Shown in pieces: positions 32,972-45,890 of a stretch of DNA of 64,000 nucleotides. The DNA is from Agriotes lineatus (taxonomy: Eukaryota; Arthropoda; Insecta; Coleoptera; Elateridae). Under the pieces are notes generated by a model. That model was given only the letters and a program-made list of their open reading frames with translations. It was not told the DNA's origin and ran no database searches. Position 1 is the first letter of the stretch; each line of letters starts with the position of its first letter. The stretch lies in assembly GCA_940337035.1 (NCBI GenBank), contig OW679203.1, positions 78,445,061 through 78,509,060 on the forward strand, written 5' to 3'. The translations under genes were made by a program, and so were the position numbers.

Positions 32972-35900
32972 CGTTGCCATCCAAAACGTTTTTGTTACCT
33001 ACCCCTAAGTTTGCGGTCGATTACCGTAAAAACCCTTAATAACCTGCAAATGACCCATAGGACATGTTTTACAGAAAATTTAATTATGAATATTTTTCAA
33101 TACCTTTATTTTGTCGTAGAACATCACATTTACAAGATATTATAGAAAAACCAGCGCGGTGTCATTATAGGGGTGAAAAAGGGACGAATCTCACCAATTA
33201 GAGATGAGAACTTTTTGATCCTGTATTGCTACCCCCATTAATTGTCGATCCAGAAAATATCAGCTTATAAATTTTTTTCTTCTATTTTTGCTACTTCCGT
33301 GTACTAAAACACAAGAGATCAGAAGGAGATTTATTTGATATTTATGTACATAAAATTTGCTTAATTACGAATTATTTTGTATATATCTAAACACATACTA
33401 GTTACTTTTCTTTAGATTGTGCTATTTTTGTAATTATACATTTGAGTGCAACGAACTCATGCGCATTTGAGCTTTACTCGAGGCAACTAGTTTGAAACTA
33501 AATGTAGCGAATTTTGGTTAAGTTTAGAATAAGCTCTTGAAAATTAAAATTCAAAAATTTCAGAAAAAAGCCAGTTACAGTACATTGTAGTTCAATATAC
33601 TTTAGGTATGTAGGAAATGTAGGAAAGGGCTGTAGTTATGTAAAGATTAGAGATTGATGATATTGCATTCTGAAAGATTTAAATAATTTTAAATACCTTT
33701 TTGTACACGATGACTATTTTTAAGAAGGCCGCTGGCAGGTGTGTAATTGATCGTATACCTGATTATTTGTATTTTTATTTTGGTATCGCGATTACCTCAT
33801 CTCGAAATATGGAGAGTCGTTTGATCAAAACTAGACCTGGGCTATTAAAGCACACTTTTGAAAGTATTATTTTTCACGTTGGCATACGTCTGGAGTATAA
33901 CGGTCGGAAAATTTGCATGCAAACTTTTCTACAGTCGACTTTATTATTACATTGTATGGATTGTAGTAGGAAGCTTGTTCTCAGAGTTTTTGGGTTGCGC
34001 TAGCGCCTCTGACCCAATCCAATAGCAGCCATCAATATAGCAGCCGGAACCAACGTCTTAACGTGCCTTTCAAAGCAAGGCTGGTTCCTATCTTACTAAC
34101 AATATCATTTAATAACCCATGTAAGTGCACACGAGGTTTACATTGCTTCACTATCGACATCGCTTGACCGGCGCTCCTAGACAATCCCATGCAACTAGCA
34201 GCCTAAAATAATCGCGTAAATAATAACGTTTAATGAGCCGGCCAAACTTCTCCGGAGGAAAGGATGGGTTAACACTAAACTGATCATTATCGAATATGGG
34301 CGCCACCAACTTAATTACTCGACTACTCGCAAATCTAAGTTGGACTACTTTCCTGTAATATGTAAAGGTCAGAAGGAACCCAACGTCTACTGCGCCTCTG
34401 TCGACAATTTTCTCCAAGCAGACATTGATAACGTAATTTTAAGTATGTCCCAAAGGGTATAAGAGGTGGTACATGTCAATAGAGACCATATCCATTATTA
34501 ATGAAGATAGTGAATACAATGTGTACTGATTGTGGCTAACACGGAAATTTTTGTAGATAATAGTTTATTTGTACAGTTGTCTTGCAATTTTATTGTTTCT
34601 TTTCTTCCCAAGAAATAACTGTCAATATAAATTCTTTTTATTTATTGGAGATTTATTGGAGAAATTGAAGATATACCTATATAATTGTCGGGTAATTCCA
34701 AATTAAATCCGAAACGTGATCACCTGACATTTACAACCCAAGATCAATTCCAAATACTTTTATAATAAACCTATTCACCGGAAGACAGACTTACATTGAT
34801 CATGCAACACTTCATTAGCATATCCAGCATAAAGAAGAGAATTTCAATATCATGCTTTCTCAAGAAAATCATCAGTGTACTTTAAATTGCGGCCAAGTTC
34901 TTATTTAAAGGAAAACAAGGTTTTGGTTTAGCTGTAGAAATCAGTGTCCTACTACGAATACAATGAAGTCCAAATCCAACGTTTCAACTATCGGTTCATC
35001 TACGAGAAGTGCTAAAAGTCCATATATGCAGACAGAGTATTCGAAAAGAACACGTGAACCAAAAAATATCAAACCATGTAGCAGTAACACGTAATTAGCC
35101 TCAAGGCTTGAAATCCGCTTAGACCACTTACTGTAGTCGTATATCGGCTTAGTGTTCCAATTGCCAAAGGACGTTCTAGCTTATCAAGAACCACCTAGAA
35201 TGGAATTAAAAGTCATACGATTAGGGTGCCACATTTTTTCACAGATGGATTTGTTCACATAATGTTTTACCACTAACCAACGGTATTAGGAGAACTCCAA
35301 CTTTAACGTTTAAAAATCCCTTTTTAAAGTCAGGTAACACGTTCTTGAAGAATGCAAAAATAATTTATTTTCAGTTAGTCTACGATTCACATGGCAACCA
35401 AAACCAAAAACCGAGCGATCAGTTAGACATCTCCAAACGACCGTTCCCACACTCACAGTAACCAAAACCACAATTTCGTGAAGCACAGTAGACAATACGT
35501 TAAAACTTAACATGGAACATCGGATTAGCTAAGATAATTGGAGATATTAAATGTAGATTGACGTAAACGAGCCAAATACTGTATTTGCAGACATAAACTG
35601 TAGTGACATTTTAGTCCCTTTTATGAGACAAGGACCACTAGCTGAACCACCAAATTGGTAATCCTAACGGTCAAACGAAAATAATTAACACTTCGAACAC
35701 ATCAACCAAACAGGTGAGTATACCAATTACTAGATAGATAATCGAAATATCACATTCCTAGAACTATCAGGACACCACATAATAACTTCAGGGGAATATG
35801 CTACGAGAAACAAGATCATAACCGTGGTCGTATATTATTACTTATATCATTTTTAAATTCATCTAGGCAATAGCGCTTAGGACAGCTGCAGCTCAGGTGA

Positions 35901-36223
35901 GGCAGAGCACGTAGGGTTAACGCTACTCAATACAGCACAACTATCTGCTGATACAAAAATTCCATTAACAGTGCTCATTGTTATTAAAATAATTATGGTA
36001 AACGATTCAACCACTATTACCTAATTTTCTAGATATCTGATAGATTGGGGAGTATCGCCATTGTTGTTTAGTAATTGCTATACCTCATAATTAAATACCA
36101 TAAATATTATTGTTTAATGGTGGTTGTTTAACTGAAAGCTTTTTGGTTGTGTTTTTATTACGAGGTTTAGTAGCAGTTCTGTTTAGATATGAGAATAAAC
36201 TGTATTTCTCAGGCTCAGTTAGA
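32972..36223. other. long non-coding stretch upstream of gene C
   Basis: No gene or transposon supported. The last ~130 bases before gene C (TTACGAGGTTTAGTAGCAGT, GTTTAGATA) resemble the bases upstream of gene D near 41195-41255, so C and D share an inherited promoter region. Confidence 0.4.
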
Positions 36224-37813
36224 ATGAATTATCTTCTTATATCTATCTTTTTTTATGGTAGGTATACATATTTATTTTTGAAATATTTCCATGGGTGGGA
36301 TGTGATTGATAACCAACGAAATACGCTAAAAAACTATTAATACAATGTTCTAAGCTATATGGACTGTTTTTTTCTGATTTTTAATTCATAAAAAGCCTGC
36401 CTCAAAAATAAGTTTTCTATGCCAATTTGCTGCTATACGAGCATCAATGCGTTCCAAACACGACATGTAAGAAAACCTTTAGTGTAAATATTGCAACTTT
36501 ATTAAATTAGCCGATGGACAGGATGCGGGGAATTGCTTTTGTATGATATGCGGTAAAAAGTTAGCATTGTTCAATAGTTCCTCATATTTCCCTCTAAATT
36601 CTTTGTCGAAAATTCAGGGTTTTATGTACAAGCCACTTCAAAAATCGAAAATTATATATTATCTATAATTATTATTCCAGGTTGCTTAGTAGAGCTGACA
36701 AGTGGCAATAACATTCCTGTATGCAAAACATTAAAAGGAACTAGAACACCGTCACAGACACATTCCGCCACGCCATGTCTATCCGCAACTGCACCCAGCA
36801 TTCAAAATCCTATGCGCACTACGCAGTGGCATGAAATGATGTGTGGTGCATTGGGAAGATGTGTTAAAGCTCCTCCGCCTCCAACCACAATACCACCCGC
36901 AACTATAACGAAACTTTCGCCGTCATCACTTACATCGACTAGCAGACCTCTTATTACACGTGCTATATTTGCACCATCACTACCTCCCCCTCCACCACCG
37001 CCTACTGATACACCACTTCCTCCACCGCCACCTACACGACCTCCACCACCTCCTCCACCACCGCCGCCTACTGATACACCACTCCCTCCACCGCCACCTA
37101 CACGACCTCCACCACCTCCTCCACCACCGCCGCCGCCACCGCCACCCCCACCGCCGCCGCCACCAACGCAGTCAACAAAACACCTGCCACCACGACCACC
37201 AACATCACAACCACGACCAACAACGACACGACCACTATCAACAAGGCTACCAACACACTCATCGACACTACCAACAACGTCACGACCAACACGGCAACCA
37301 ACACAGTCACCACCACGACCTACACGTTCATCACTGCGACCAACACCGCCACCGTCAACTTCAACACCGCCAACAGATGCAACAGATTCTACGCCAACTA
37401 CGATAGTAACGGACCGACCAACAACGCCAAGGCCACGGCCAACACCCTCATCGTCACCATCAACCACGTCAAGGCCACGATCAACACACTCACCACCATT
37501 ATCAACACAGCCAACAACACACCTGCCACCACGACCAACGACATCACAACCACGACCAACAACGACACGACCACGACCAACACACCCACCAACACACCCA
37601 TCAACACTACCAACAACGTCACGACCAACACGGCAACCAACACAGTCACTACCACCACCACCACCAACACCGCCACCGCCAACTTCAACACCACCAACAG
37701 ATGCAACAGATTCAACACTAACTACAATAGTAACAACGACACCAGGGCCAAAATTAATGATATTGCAGGTTACTGTAGGTATCCCTACAATATCAAAGAA
37801 AAAGGCAACTTGA
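36224..37813 (+). CDS. gene C: secreted polyproline/Thr-rich protein
   Basis: Exon 1 (36224-36257) encodes MNYLLISIFFY plus one base, with a GTAGGT donor; exon 2 starts at 36681 after TTATTCCAG and ends at TGA 37811-37813. The joined frame is intact, 388 aa. After the signal come NIPVCKTLKG (cf. KIPICGTLQG in gene D), one diverged loop (MMCGALGRCVKAP), two near-identical PTDTPLPPPPPTRP blocks, a 20-residue polyproline run, and a long Thr/Pro/Arg tract in which RPTTxRPRPT-like units recur. The second half contains an internal duplication including TPPTDATDSTxTTIVT twice. No protease exons follow. The mucin-like character and secretion are inferred from composition; the family membership is seen in the exon structure. 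Confidence 0.7.
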
Positions 37814-38299
37814 AACACTCCACTATATAATAATGATAACTAACGTTGTCATTGGGACACTCTGCGTTTTATATACGTTCTTATTTCAACTATTTCACAA
37901 TTTTGTGTCTCTAACAGCATATTTCTGATAACTACGTTGTTTCCCCCATAAGTCTATAACCGCCACAAACGTTTTCTTTTATGTACTATGATTCCTGGAA
38001 ATGTTCGAGTCTTTGTTTTCAAAACAGAAGACCCAAATTTTATATCACAGAAAACTGTAATAATTAACTCAATACTTAAGAAGACACGAACATCAAATGC
38101 CTCTAAAACTTTTTGTCGGCATTATATTATTTGTGACTAGCTCGTTAACCCACCACATGGGTAGCTCTATTGGACTGTAAATAAAGAAGTTACAGAAGAA
38201 AATATTTTCAACGTCCTTAACGGGATAATATGTACAAAATAGTTAAAAATATCGTACGTTTCTAATAAAATTGAAACTAATTCGTTAAGAGAAGAATAG
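37814..38299. other. non-coding stretch downstream of gene C
   Basis: Nothing coding found. I looked for a Cys-Ser-Leu…Cys-Ser-Cys exon as in D-F and did not see one. Confidence 0.4.
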
Positions 38300-38385
38300 A
38301 TCGTAGTCAGTAAGATTCGAACTTACGCTTCCTGACGCAATCCGCTTAGTATGCAGAAGATTTGCCCTCTAGGCCAGGAATACTC
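38300..38385 (-). repeat. tRNA-derived SINE head
   Basis: On the minus strand an A-box-like TGGCCTAGAGGGC (near 38364-38376) is followed some 45 bases later by a B-box-like GTTCGAATC (near 38312-38320). The same layout and a similar A box (TGGCCTAGTAGC) occur at 51440-51527. No complete tRNA cloverleaf forms. Confidence 0.5.
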
Positions 38386-38568
38386 TACAACGCATGTTCA
38401 GGGCTGGGATATTCAGTACTCCTTGGTTAGTACCTTTAACGACACCGTTTGTGTTCTCGAATAAGCTATTGCCGGTTTCTTAATTCTGTAGAGCAAATAG
38501 ATCCTTGCCTGCCTTTCTGATAATTTCCCACCCCGTCGCCAGATGGTGCCTGGGGTTCGTAGACTTTA

Positions 38569-38942
38569 CAGTGCCTTTATATAGACAGTGGCGACAATAC
38601 AACTAAGCCACACCCCCACCGCCATATTTAGGCAAATTTCTAATGGGTGTTTATTTAAATCCGTGATCAGAGTCGACTGTGATACGTGTTTTACGTTTGG
38701 CAGTACTGAAAACATTCGAGATTTGCAGGTTAAGATTTGCGTCAGTTTATGTCAAAACTGACGCAAAACCGAACCTACTAACCTCGAATTTGACATAGAC
38801 TGACAATACACTTCAGTACTGCCAAAAGTATAACACGAATCACAAGTGATTTAGCATAAACATGGCGGCTAAAACACGTGATCTAGGGAGCCAATCAAAA
38901 ATAGGACACCCCATTGTCGCAACTGTTTATATAAAGGCACTG
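38569..38942. mobile_element. TA-flanked MITE with CAGTGCC termini
   Basis: CAGTGCCTTTATATAGACAG at the left and its near-exact inverse (…CTGTTTATATAAAGGCACTG) at the right form terminal inverted repeats of about 32 bases, flanked by TA at 38567-38568 and 38943-38944. TA duplication and a CAGTG-type start suggest a Tc1/mariner-mobilised MITE. Its centre holds a second nested inverted repeat (TTTGGCAGTACTGAA … TTCAGTACTGCCAAA) and the core GTTAAGATTTGCGTCAGTTT, also found at 40729-40810. Confidence 0.82.
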
Positions 38943-38944
38943 TA

Positions 38945-40728
38945 GTAGAGTTCTGTTTTACTCACAGCTTTTGGGGAAACTCTTGCACTTAAGCCAAAGA
39001 TCGGTTGTGTTATCGTGAATTCATTAAATTGCTGGGAGAATAAAACTCGTTTTTACCAGAAGTACGTCTTCTCGAGGTGCGACAAGATGCGTTTCATTGG
39101 CTACGAGCCAGGAAGGTGCTGCTACTACCTTAGCGCAAGAGGACGTGTTTCCAAGTAAAGTCCTAATTGGGACGCAAAGAGCGTAGGTTAAATGAAGTTT
39201 AGTGCGACAATATGCGAGAAGCTTCTCGTAGTTTTGAAGATTTATAATTAGTAGGATCGTATGCTCTGGATTTTGTAATCTATCTAGAAATTATCTGCAT
39301 GACGGCAAGGTAGGTAAACCAGCCTTACTTTGAGCTTTCACGATGGATTTGGATACTTCCCATAACGCCAAGTTCCGTAATACCCGTTCCGAAGCTCGTG
39401 GGAACGTTAGTCCCATCCCGAGGGCTTATCGCCGGCTTTTAATAACTTTCAAAGGAATTTTGTTTAGAAATTTGCATCGAGTAGCCATTGCAATCGCTGT
39501 GACGTCATCGTCTGAAGCCACTTGAACACTTGTAATCTGACAATCTTGTCCATGCAAACGACAGCCAGATTGGCTTTCGCCATTACTATTGAACCAACAG
39601 GCCTTCTTCAAATTACCTGTAACTGGGGAATGCTCTAATGGGCGGAAGTAATATAAAAACTCTTGATAGTACCATAACACTTCAATATAAGCAGGATAGC
39701 GATCTGTGAATACCCAAAATAGTCCATAACCAATAGCGTTAAATGGGTCAGTTCAGCTACTATGAAAGAAGAGGTAGTTAACACTAAATTTTACAAGTAA
39801 ACAACTGATCGCTTTATTATGCGTATTAGAATTGTTTGTTGATGTAACATATGTAAATTTGGGTACTCGAGTTTTCGAACTGCTGTTTTCCACTAAAGTG
39901 TAATAGATTGATTTCACAGGCTCCGGAATTTATTTAACTTTTCTGTGCCGCTTTGGTAATATTTCGTGTATTGTTTATTAAATGTTTTGTTACTGTCTAC
40001 GTACTAGTTTAATTGCTAAACGTGATAAGTAACTTAAAGGCAATGAAGTGTTTTGACTTTCAGAAACAAGAGAGCGCTATTCAAGCGAGTTATTTTAGGT
40101 GAATGTACTTATGTACGGAAAGCTGCTTGCAAGATTCTCGTGAGATTTTCTGTTATATAGGTGGCCGTAAGGTAAGTCATGCCAGGACCCCCCCCCCCCG
40201 CCCTTCCATTTTAACCGAAAGCGGCATCTCCACAAATGCTGTACGAACAATAAGAATCAGCTCACTTATTGCTTAGCCGAGCTATCGGAAACCGGCAACC
40301 CCCTTTAACGCCGAGCTAACCGCGGGTCAATCGGAGGATGCGTTATAGCTAGCATCGGGGCTGTGCGCCTAGGTAAGCTATTTTAACCCTCGGCTGTAAT
40401 GAAGCATTTTTCACATCGGTAAGTAATGTATTATTTTTAACACTTTCTGCTAGGATGGGTGATGCACTTACTTTTTGGGTACTATCGCAGTCTTTCCTCT
40501 GCGCCACCTCTTCTAAACAAAAATGTCCGCCTGTATTTATTAATTATTTGGACCAAAACAGACCTGCTAACAGCGTCAAACCCGATGTCAGACGAAGTAT
40601 TTATACTTCTTCATAAAATATATGAAATAGATTAATATCTCTAATAAGACTAATATTTAGTAATATTGATAACTTTAATTCGCAAAGAGGAAAAAATATT
40701 GTAATTAGTATTTGATTTGTACTTCTAC
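38945..40728. other. non-coding stretch
   Basis: No gene supported. Contains a 10-base C run at about 40191. Confidence 0.4.
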
Positions 40729-40810
40729 AGTTAGCAGGTTAAAATTCGCGTCAGTCTGTGTCAAAACTGATGCAAAATCTAACCTGCTAAAATCGAATTT
40801 GACATTGACT
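40729..40810. repeat. short palindromic repeat related to the MITE core
   Basis: AGCAGGTTAAAATTCGCGTC and, inverted, TGATGCAAAATCTAACCTGCT form a hairpin around GTGTCAAAAC, followed by TCGAATTTGACATTGACT. The same series occurs in the centre of 38569-38942. Confidence 0.65.
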
Positions 40811-41259
40811 CACAGTGTCACCAGTGTCAGTTATCAGCCCTATGATTTAATGCACGACATGACTTCATCAGTTCCAAAACCGACTAGGCCATAAATTCTA
40901 ATGAACACCGGTTACTATGGAGAGATGGGTGCGAATGTAGGAGAGTATGATCAATTGGAGACGAAGTAATGGGGCGTACTTCGTCTCCATAGGTGATGAT
41001 CTATCGTGACTTGATATACTTAACCACAGAACTTCTCATGTAAAATTGCATCGTGTGTTTGATCGATTGGAGGTTATCGAAAATGTTGGGTAATAGCTGC
41101 ACTCTAGTAATAAAATGCGATAAATATGATTTAATTTTGCTTGTTAAATGTTAATTGCATTAAGAAACTTAAACGGCTTCTAATTGTATTTCGTAGTAGG
41201 TGTTATTGGCAGTTCCGATTAGATACAAAAAATGTGGTAATGTACTTGTAGGAATAGTT
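40811..41259. promoter_or_regulatory. gene D upstream region shared with gene C
   Basis: The 70 bases before the gene D ATG (GTAGTAGGTGTTATTGGCAG, TTCCGATTAGATA) match those before gene C (GAGGTTTAGTAGCAG, TTCTGTTTAGATA). Conservation between paralogues suggests promoter function or merely recent duplication. No certain TATA box. Confidence 0.3.
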
Positions 41260-44200
41260 ATGATGCATTGCTTCTTTATATTTATTTTATCCTATGGTAG
41301 GTGCATACGTTTATTTTGATAATATTTCTATAGAAATGATACCTAGCTGTGACAACTAAACTATCAAATATTTGATGGAAGAAATTAATTAAATATTAAT
41401 CAAAGCCAGTCTTGTAGCGAACTAGTTTGCATATATGCTCACCAGATAATATTATGTGGCTTTTCATAGAACTGCTGATAACGTGCTTCCTAACCTACTT
41501 AATAGCATAATTTCTTAAATTCGTTCTACTCCTATAATATTAATTGATGGGTTTGGAATGCAGTTGAACAGTGTCAATAAGTATTAAACATTCCTATCTT
41601 ATTATGATTTACTGTGGGTTTACTGAAATTTTTATGGCATCAATTTGATAATATATCAGCCTCTCCTTCACTATAAAAAGGGATTGACTTTGAGGTATCA
41701 AACATTTTTTGAATTCTTGCCAGGAAATAGCTTTATGACATTTTATTCCAACGAATACAATTATCTACTATATTTGCATATGATTTCTGATTATGATGGT
41801 TTGTCTTGGTACAAGTCCCACGGTGTCCTTTTGTTGTAAATTTCAATCAAAGCAACAATTGTTATATTAGGGATATAAGTATAAAAATCTGCATAAAGCT
41901 ACAACCATTTTTTTACTTGATACACATTTTAATGTTGATCAAAATTAGTGCGTCTTATTAGTAAATTATTATTTTAGGTTCCCTAATAGAGAAAACGATT
42001 GGCAAAAAGATTCCTATATGCGGCACACTGCAAGGACCTGAAGAGGTGATACCAACACTAATACCTCCCACACCTACAACGACTGCGCCATTACCATATT
42101 ACATACTATGTGGTTCAATGAGACTTTGCGATCAGCGGCCAATACCTACTACACCTTCCAAAACAACATCTGAATCTTCATCGCCATTTACTTCTACTTC
42201 TTCTTCAACTATATATCCTCCTCCTCCACCAAGGTATATACTGTGTGGTACAATGAGAATTTGTTACAAAAGACCAGTACCGCCACCACCTCCTCATACA
42301 ACAACGCCTTTTCCTACGACATCACATAAACATACAACTCTTTCAACGACAGGACCGTCACCACCTCCTACAACAACGCATCGTCCCAGGACATCGCAAC
42401 GTCCTACATCTCTTCCAACGACGCATCTTACTACGGCGACATACAATCCTACAACTTTTTCAACGACAATACCACCACCACCTCCTACAACAACGCATCT
42501 TCCCACGACATCGCAACGTCCAACATCTCTTTCAACGACGCATCTTACTACGACGACATACAGTCCTACAACGTTTTCAACGACAATACCACCATCACCT
42601 CCTACAACGACACATTTTCCTAAGACAACAACGCATTTTCCTATGACAACAACGAATTTCCCTACGACAACGACGCATTTTCCTACGACAATAACGCATT
42701 CTCCTACGACAACAACGCATTTTGATACAACAACACATTTTCCTACGACTACAACGCATTTCTCTACTTCATCACTTCATCCTACAGCTCTGTCAAGTAC
42801 AAGAGTGCCGCCTACTACTCCAGCACCACTTCATATATTGTGTGGTACAATGAGAATTTGTCACAAAGGGCCATTACCACCCATCCCATCAACTCCTTTT
42901 ACAACTACATCTGTTTCTACATCATCAGTTACTACCTCATATCCGCCAACTCCGCCAACTCCGCCTCCTCCACCACCTCCACCACCAGTACTATTTTTGT
43001 GTGGCACAATGAGAATTTGTAAGAATGATTCAGTATCCCCATTAATTGGTTCTACAATCGTGTCTATTCCGGTAACTGAGCCTTTGCCCTTACCAACACT
43101 TATCTTGTGCGGTACAATGAGAATTTGTAAAAAAGGGCCACTTCCTCCTCCCCCACCAACTCCTTCTACAACAACAGGCCCTTCTACAACAACGGTTCTT
43201 TCTACAACAACGGGTCCTTTCACAACAACAGGTCCTTCTACAACAATTACTCCTTCTACGACATTCAGTCCTTTTACAACAATGAGTATTTCTACAACAA
43301 CGACTTTGCCTACAACATCTATTTATACATCAACAGTAACTACTCTATCTCCGCCTCCTCCTCCTCCTCCACCACCCCCTGTTTATATATTATGTGGTAC
43401 AATGAGGATATGTGATTCAAGCCCATTTTCTGATCCAACAACAACTTCAACTCAACGTACTCCGGAAGCTCCATCTGATCCAAGCGTTCCGTTGGTATTG
43501 CAACCGCCAAAAGACATGGGACCCAATAAGTATTCCGTTGGTTTTACTGAACAATAGAAATTGTTTCATTTGATGTTGCTGACAGGTTCTACGTTTTAGT
43601 GTTCGTTGGTCAGAGATGAACATTCCGTTTGCTCCTGTGTTATTATATCTGAAAATTTTGCGCTGTCAGCTTGTGATAAATGCATGCGAAGGTAATATTT
43701 GTTGTTAATATGTTTAGTTAATTCAGCCAACCTTAAATTTGGAATATTTAGTCGCAGCTAAAATCAAAGAGACTCAATTCATTCTCTAGCAAAAAAATTT
43801 TAGATTTTTTAAAAACATATGAAATAGATAGCTCTTTGCTACCAAAGGAAATCTCTTTTATCAGTCAGTACAAAATCTTTCGTTAATTTGGAAAAACAAT
43901 AAATGCTGGGGAGGATGGTGGCAAGCATGTTTGATAAAATTTTCGACCACCTTTTTAGGGGTGCTAGAGTTGCCGTTAATGTATAACTGCAAGTGCTTGG
44001 ACAACGTAATACTAATTCCCAGTGTTTATGTCTTATTCCTTCTTTCTTTCCATAGTTTTGAAGATAATCAGTGTTGACAAATAAAATGCTTTGCACATTT
44101 ATATGCTAAAATTCTGAGAAAACGAAACAAACATTTACTTTCAGATTTCTGTACGGTTCTCTGAGTTTCTCAAATTTGATTATAAAAGTTATAAAAGACA

Positions 44201-45082
44201 ATCTATACAATCCTGGAACGTGCTCAGCTCAGATTTTTTTTTATTTCACTTTGTTAATTCTACTTCTACTTATGACATCTCACAATTATCCCAACTTTCA
44301 AATATTGCAGCGGAGAGAAGATTCATGTACCAGACGACTTTACTCTGCAGTATCGCGATTACGGAGCCAATTCTGGAAATAATGCAAAAATGAGGAGCAC
44401 CCCTATTCGGCGATTGATGTGTAATACACAATGCTACAGCTCTTTTAAAAAGTACCAACCCAAAAATGACATAGGAATTGTGCAGGTAATAATTACCTTT
44501 GGGTAAAGTCTCGAATAATGTTGAAGTTGTTGTTTTCAGACATACAGTAAACTGGAGCTTGCTCGAAAACATTTTGCACAATTGCCGAAGAATATTCAGT
44601 TCACCTGGGATTACACTGACTATATACTTTTATCCAATATCAATTATGTGAGTTCTTCATAACAAGAGATCACAGAAATATAGAGTCCGCCGTTTATTTC
44701 AGATGAGTACAACCGTTGCGAATCCTTGGCTTATTCTAACAAAAGCAATAAATGGAGATTTGTGCCAGAAGTTGTTAGGAAGTGAAAAGTTCTACTTCGA
44801 TAATACGTGCATTGCTTACTATCATGAAGGGGGTGGAAACGACTGTGAGGTACGTACTTGTCTCTGCTAATGTATGTCTTGCAACGTTTGTTTTTCTAGA
44901 GCGATACTGGGTCAAGCCTTGCGGTCAGGACAAATGGCAGAGAGACACTTGTAGGGCTTCTGACGAATAAAGTAGGCTGTGGAGTGCCGCGTTCGGTTGG
45001 AAGCTGCGTAAGCATAAAAACACATCTTCAATGGATTAGACAAACAGTGTCTAGGTATAGTGGTGGAAGCCAGAAGGTTTAG
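41260..45082 (+). CDS. gene D: Pro-rich protein with inactive trypsin domain
   Basis: Seven exons join into one open frame of 766 aa: 41260-41296, 41978-43536, 43600-43691, 44311-44485, 44540-44647, 44703-44849, 44900-45082. Signal peptide MMHCFFIFILSYG; then a Pro/Thr/Ser-rich arm of about 520 residues with six CG(T/S)MR(I/L)C loops, ending VPLVLQPPKDMGPNKYS. The rest is a trypsin-like domain: CSLVRDEHSVCSC (first β-strand and Cys42), SENFALSACDKC (where TAAHC should be), KNDIGIVQ (Asp102), NDCESDTGSSLAV (Ser195 is Thr) and a WI C-terminal helix. The IVGG start and catalytic His are absent, so it should not cleave protein; a binding or scaffold role is inferred. All borders are GT/AG; the donor after exon 2 is the weak GTTGGT. 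Confidence 0.85.
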
Positions 45083-45599
45083 CAAATGCACCAGCCATAA
45101 AATTCAGAAAATTACTCTGTTTGTTTTGATTACTGTAGTTTTTCTAGAGAATTAAACGTAGAAATATGCTTGATGCTTCTTTATTTTGTATATAAATTGA
45201 AAACCATTTGGATGGTCCCTACACAAACTTTTGAAATCCATGTGGGAGAGCAAAACAATGTCGCAGCAATGGTCCTAGACTATTATCTAATCCATTTTCA
45301 ACAAAGATTAAAATAGGGTTTTGTGAACTATAAGGGGTAGCCTTATTAAGGGGAAGGTGTATGTTACACAGGTGTATATTAACTAAATAATACAATGAAA
45401 GCGCGGTCAATAAAGACTTGACCCTAAGGACAAGACCTTAAGTGATAATAGAAGAAATGGAGTCGACATCCTTTGCAGTTAAGAGTGGATTAGGACAAAG
45501 AAATCCACCCTTACCGACTACATCTAACAAAGTACGACAGAGAATAGTACATAAAGGCAGTGCAAACAGAACAGAATTAGTATTTCACATATCTCATCA
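45083..45599. other. intergenic stretch after gene D
   Basis: No canonical AATAAA within the first 150 bases after the gene D stop codon. No gene seen. Confidence 0.35.
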
Positions 45600-45890
45600 A
45601 TGTTGCTGATACAGAAGGCAGTGAAATACTGTCGAAAAATTATAGAACGAAACTCGAAAGATATCATGCGCAGAGATACTGACTTGAAAAGATACCAGTT
45701 TCTAGAAGTACAAGGGGGTATGGACAAGGTGATAAAATTCGAAAACGTGGTTAGATTTCGTTATTTGAAAACAGTTTTTAGGAGAGGACGAGGAATAAAA
45801 AGAGAAGTGCGGGGTGAACAATATATTGAGAGCTATCAGCTACAAATATATAAAAATGTAATCGAGCTTATGGTTTGTAGTATTTTTGCT
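45600..45890 (+). pseudogene. LINE C-terminal fragment
   Basis: A plus-strand frame contains KFENVVRFRYLKTVF followed by RRGRGIKREVRGEQYIESY. This resembles the region after the reverse transcriptase of RTE/Jockey-type LINEs, where VxxFKYLGxxxxxxG is followed by an EI-x-x-RI helix. No RT core precedes it in a readable frame, so this is a small relic. Confidence 0.42.

Noticed and set aside
36802..37818. 338-aa Gly/Val-rich minus-strand frame opposite gene C
   Set aside because: Mirror of the Pro/Thr codon repeats. The plus-strand frame has a signal exon, splice sites and paralogues; this one has none.
37850..37900. VVIGTLCV reading after gene C as a remnant of a protease GDSGG exon
   Set aside because: Similarity to VDIGTALTV of gene F is limited to a few residues, with no acceptor site in phase and no neighbouring exons.
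40188..40200. C-run as a G-quadruplex site on the minus strand
   Set aside because: A single uninterrupted run without further G tracts nearby is more likely a slippage-prone homopolymer.
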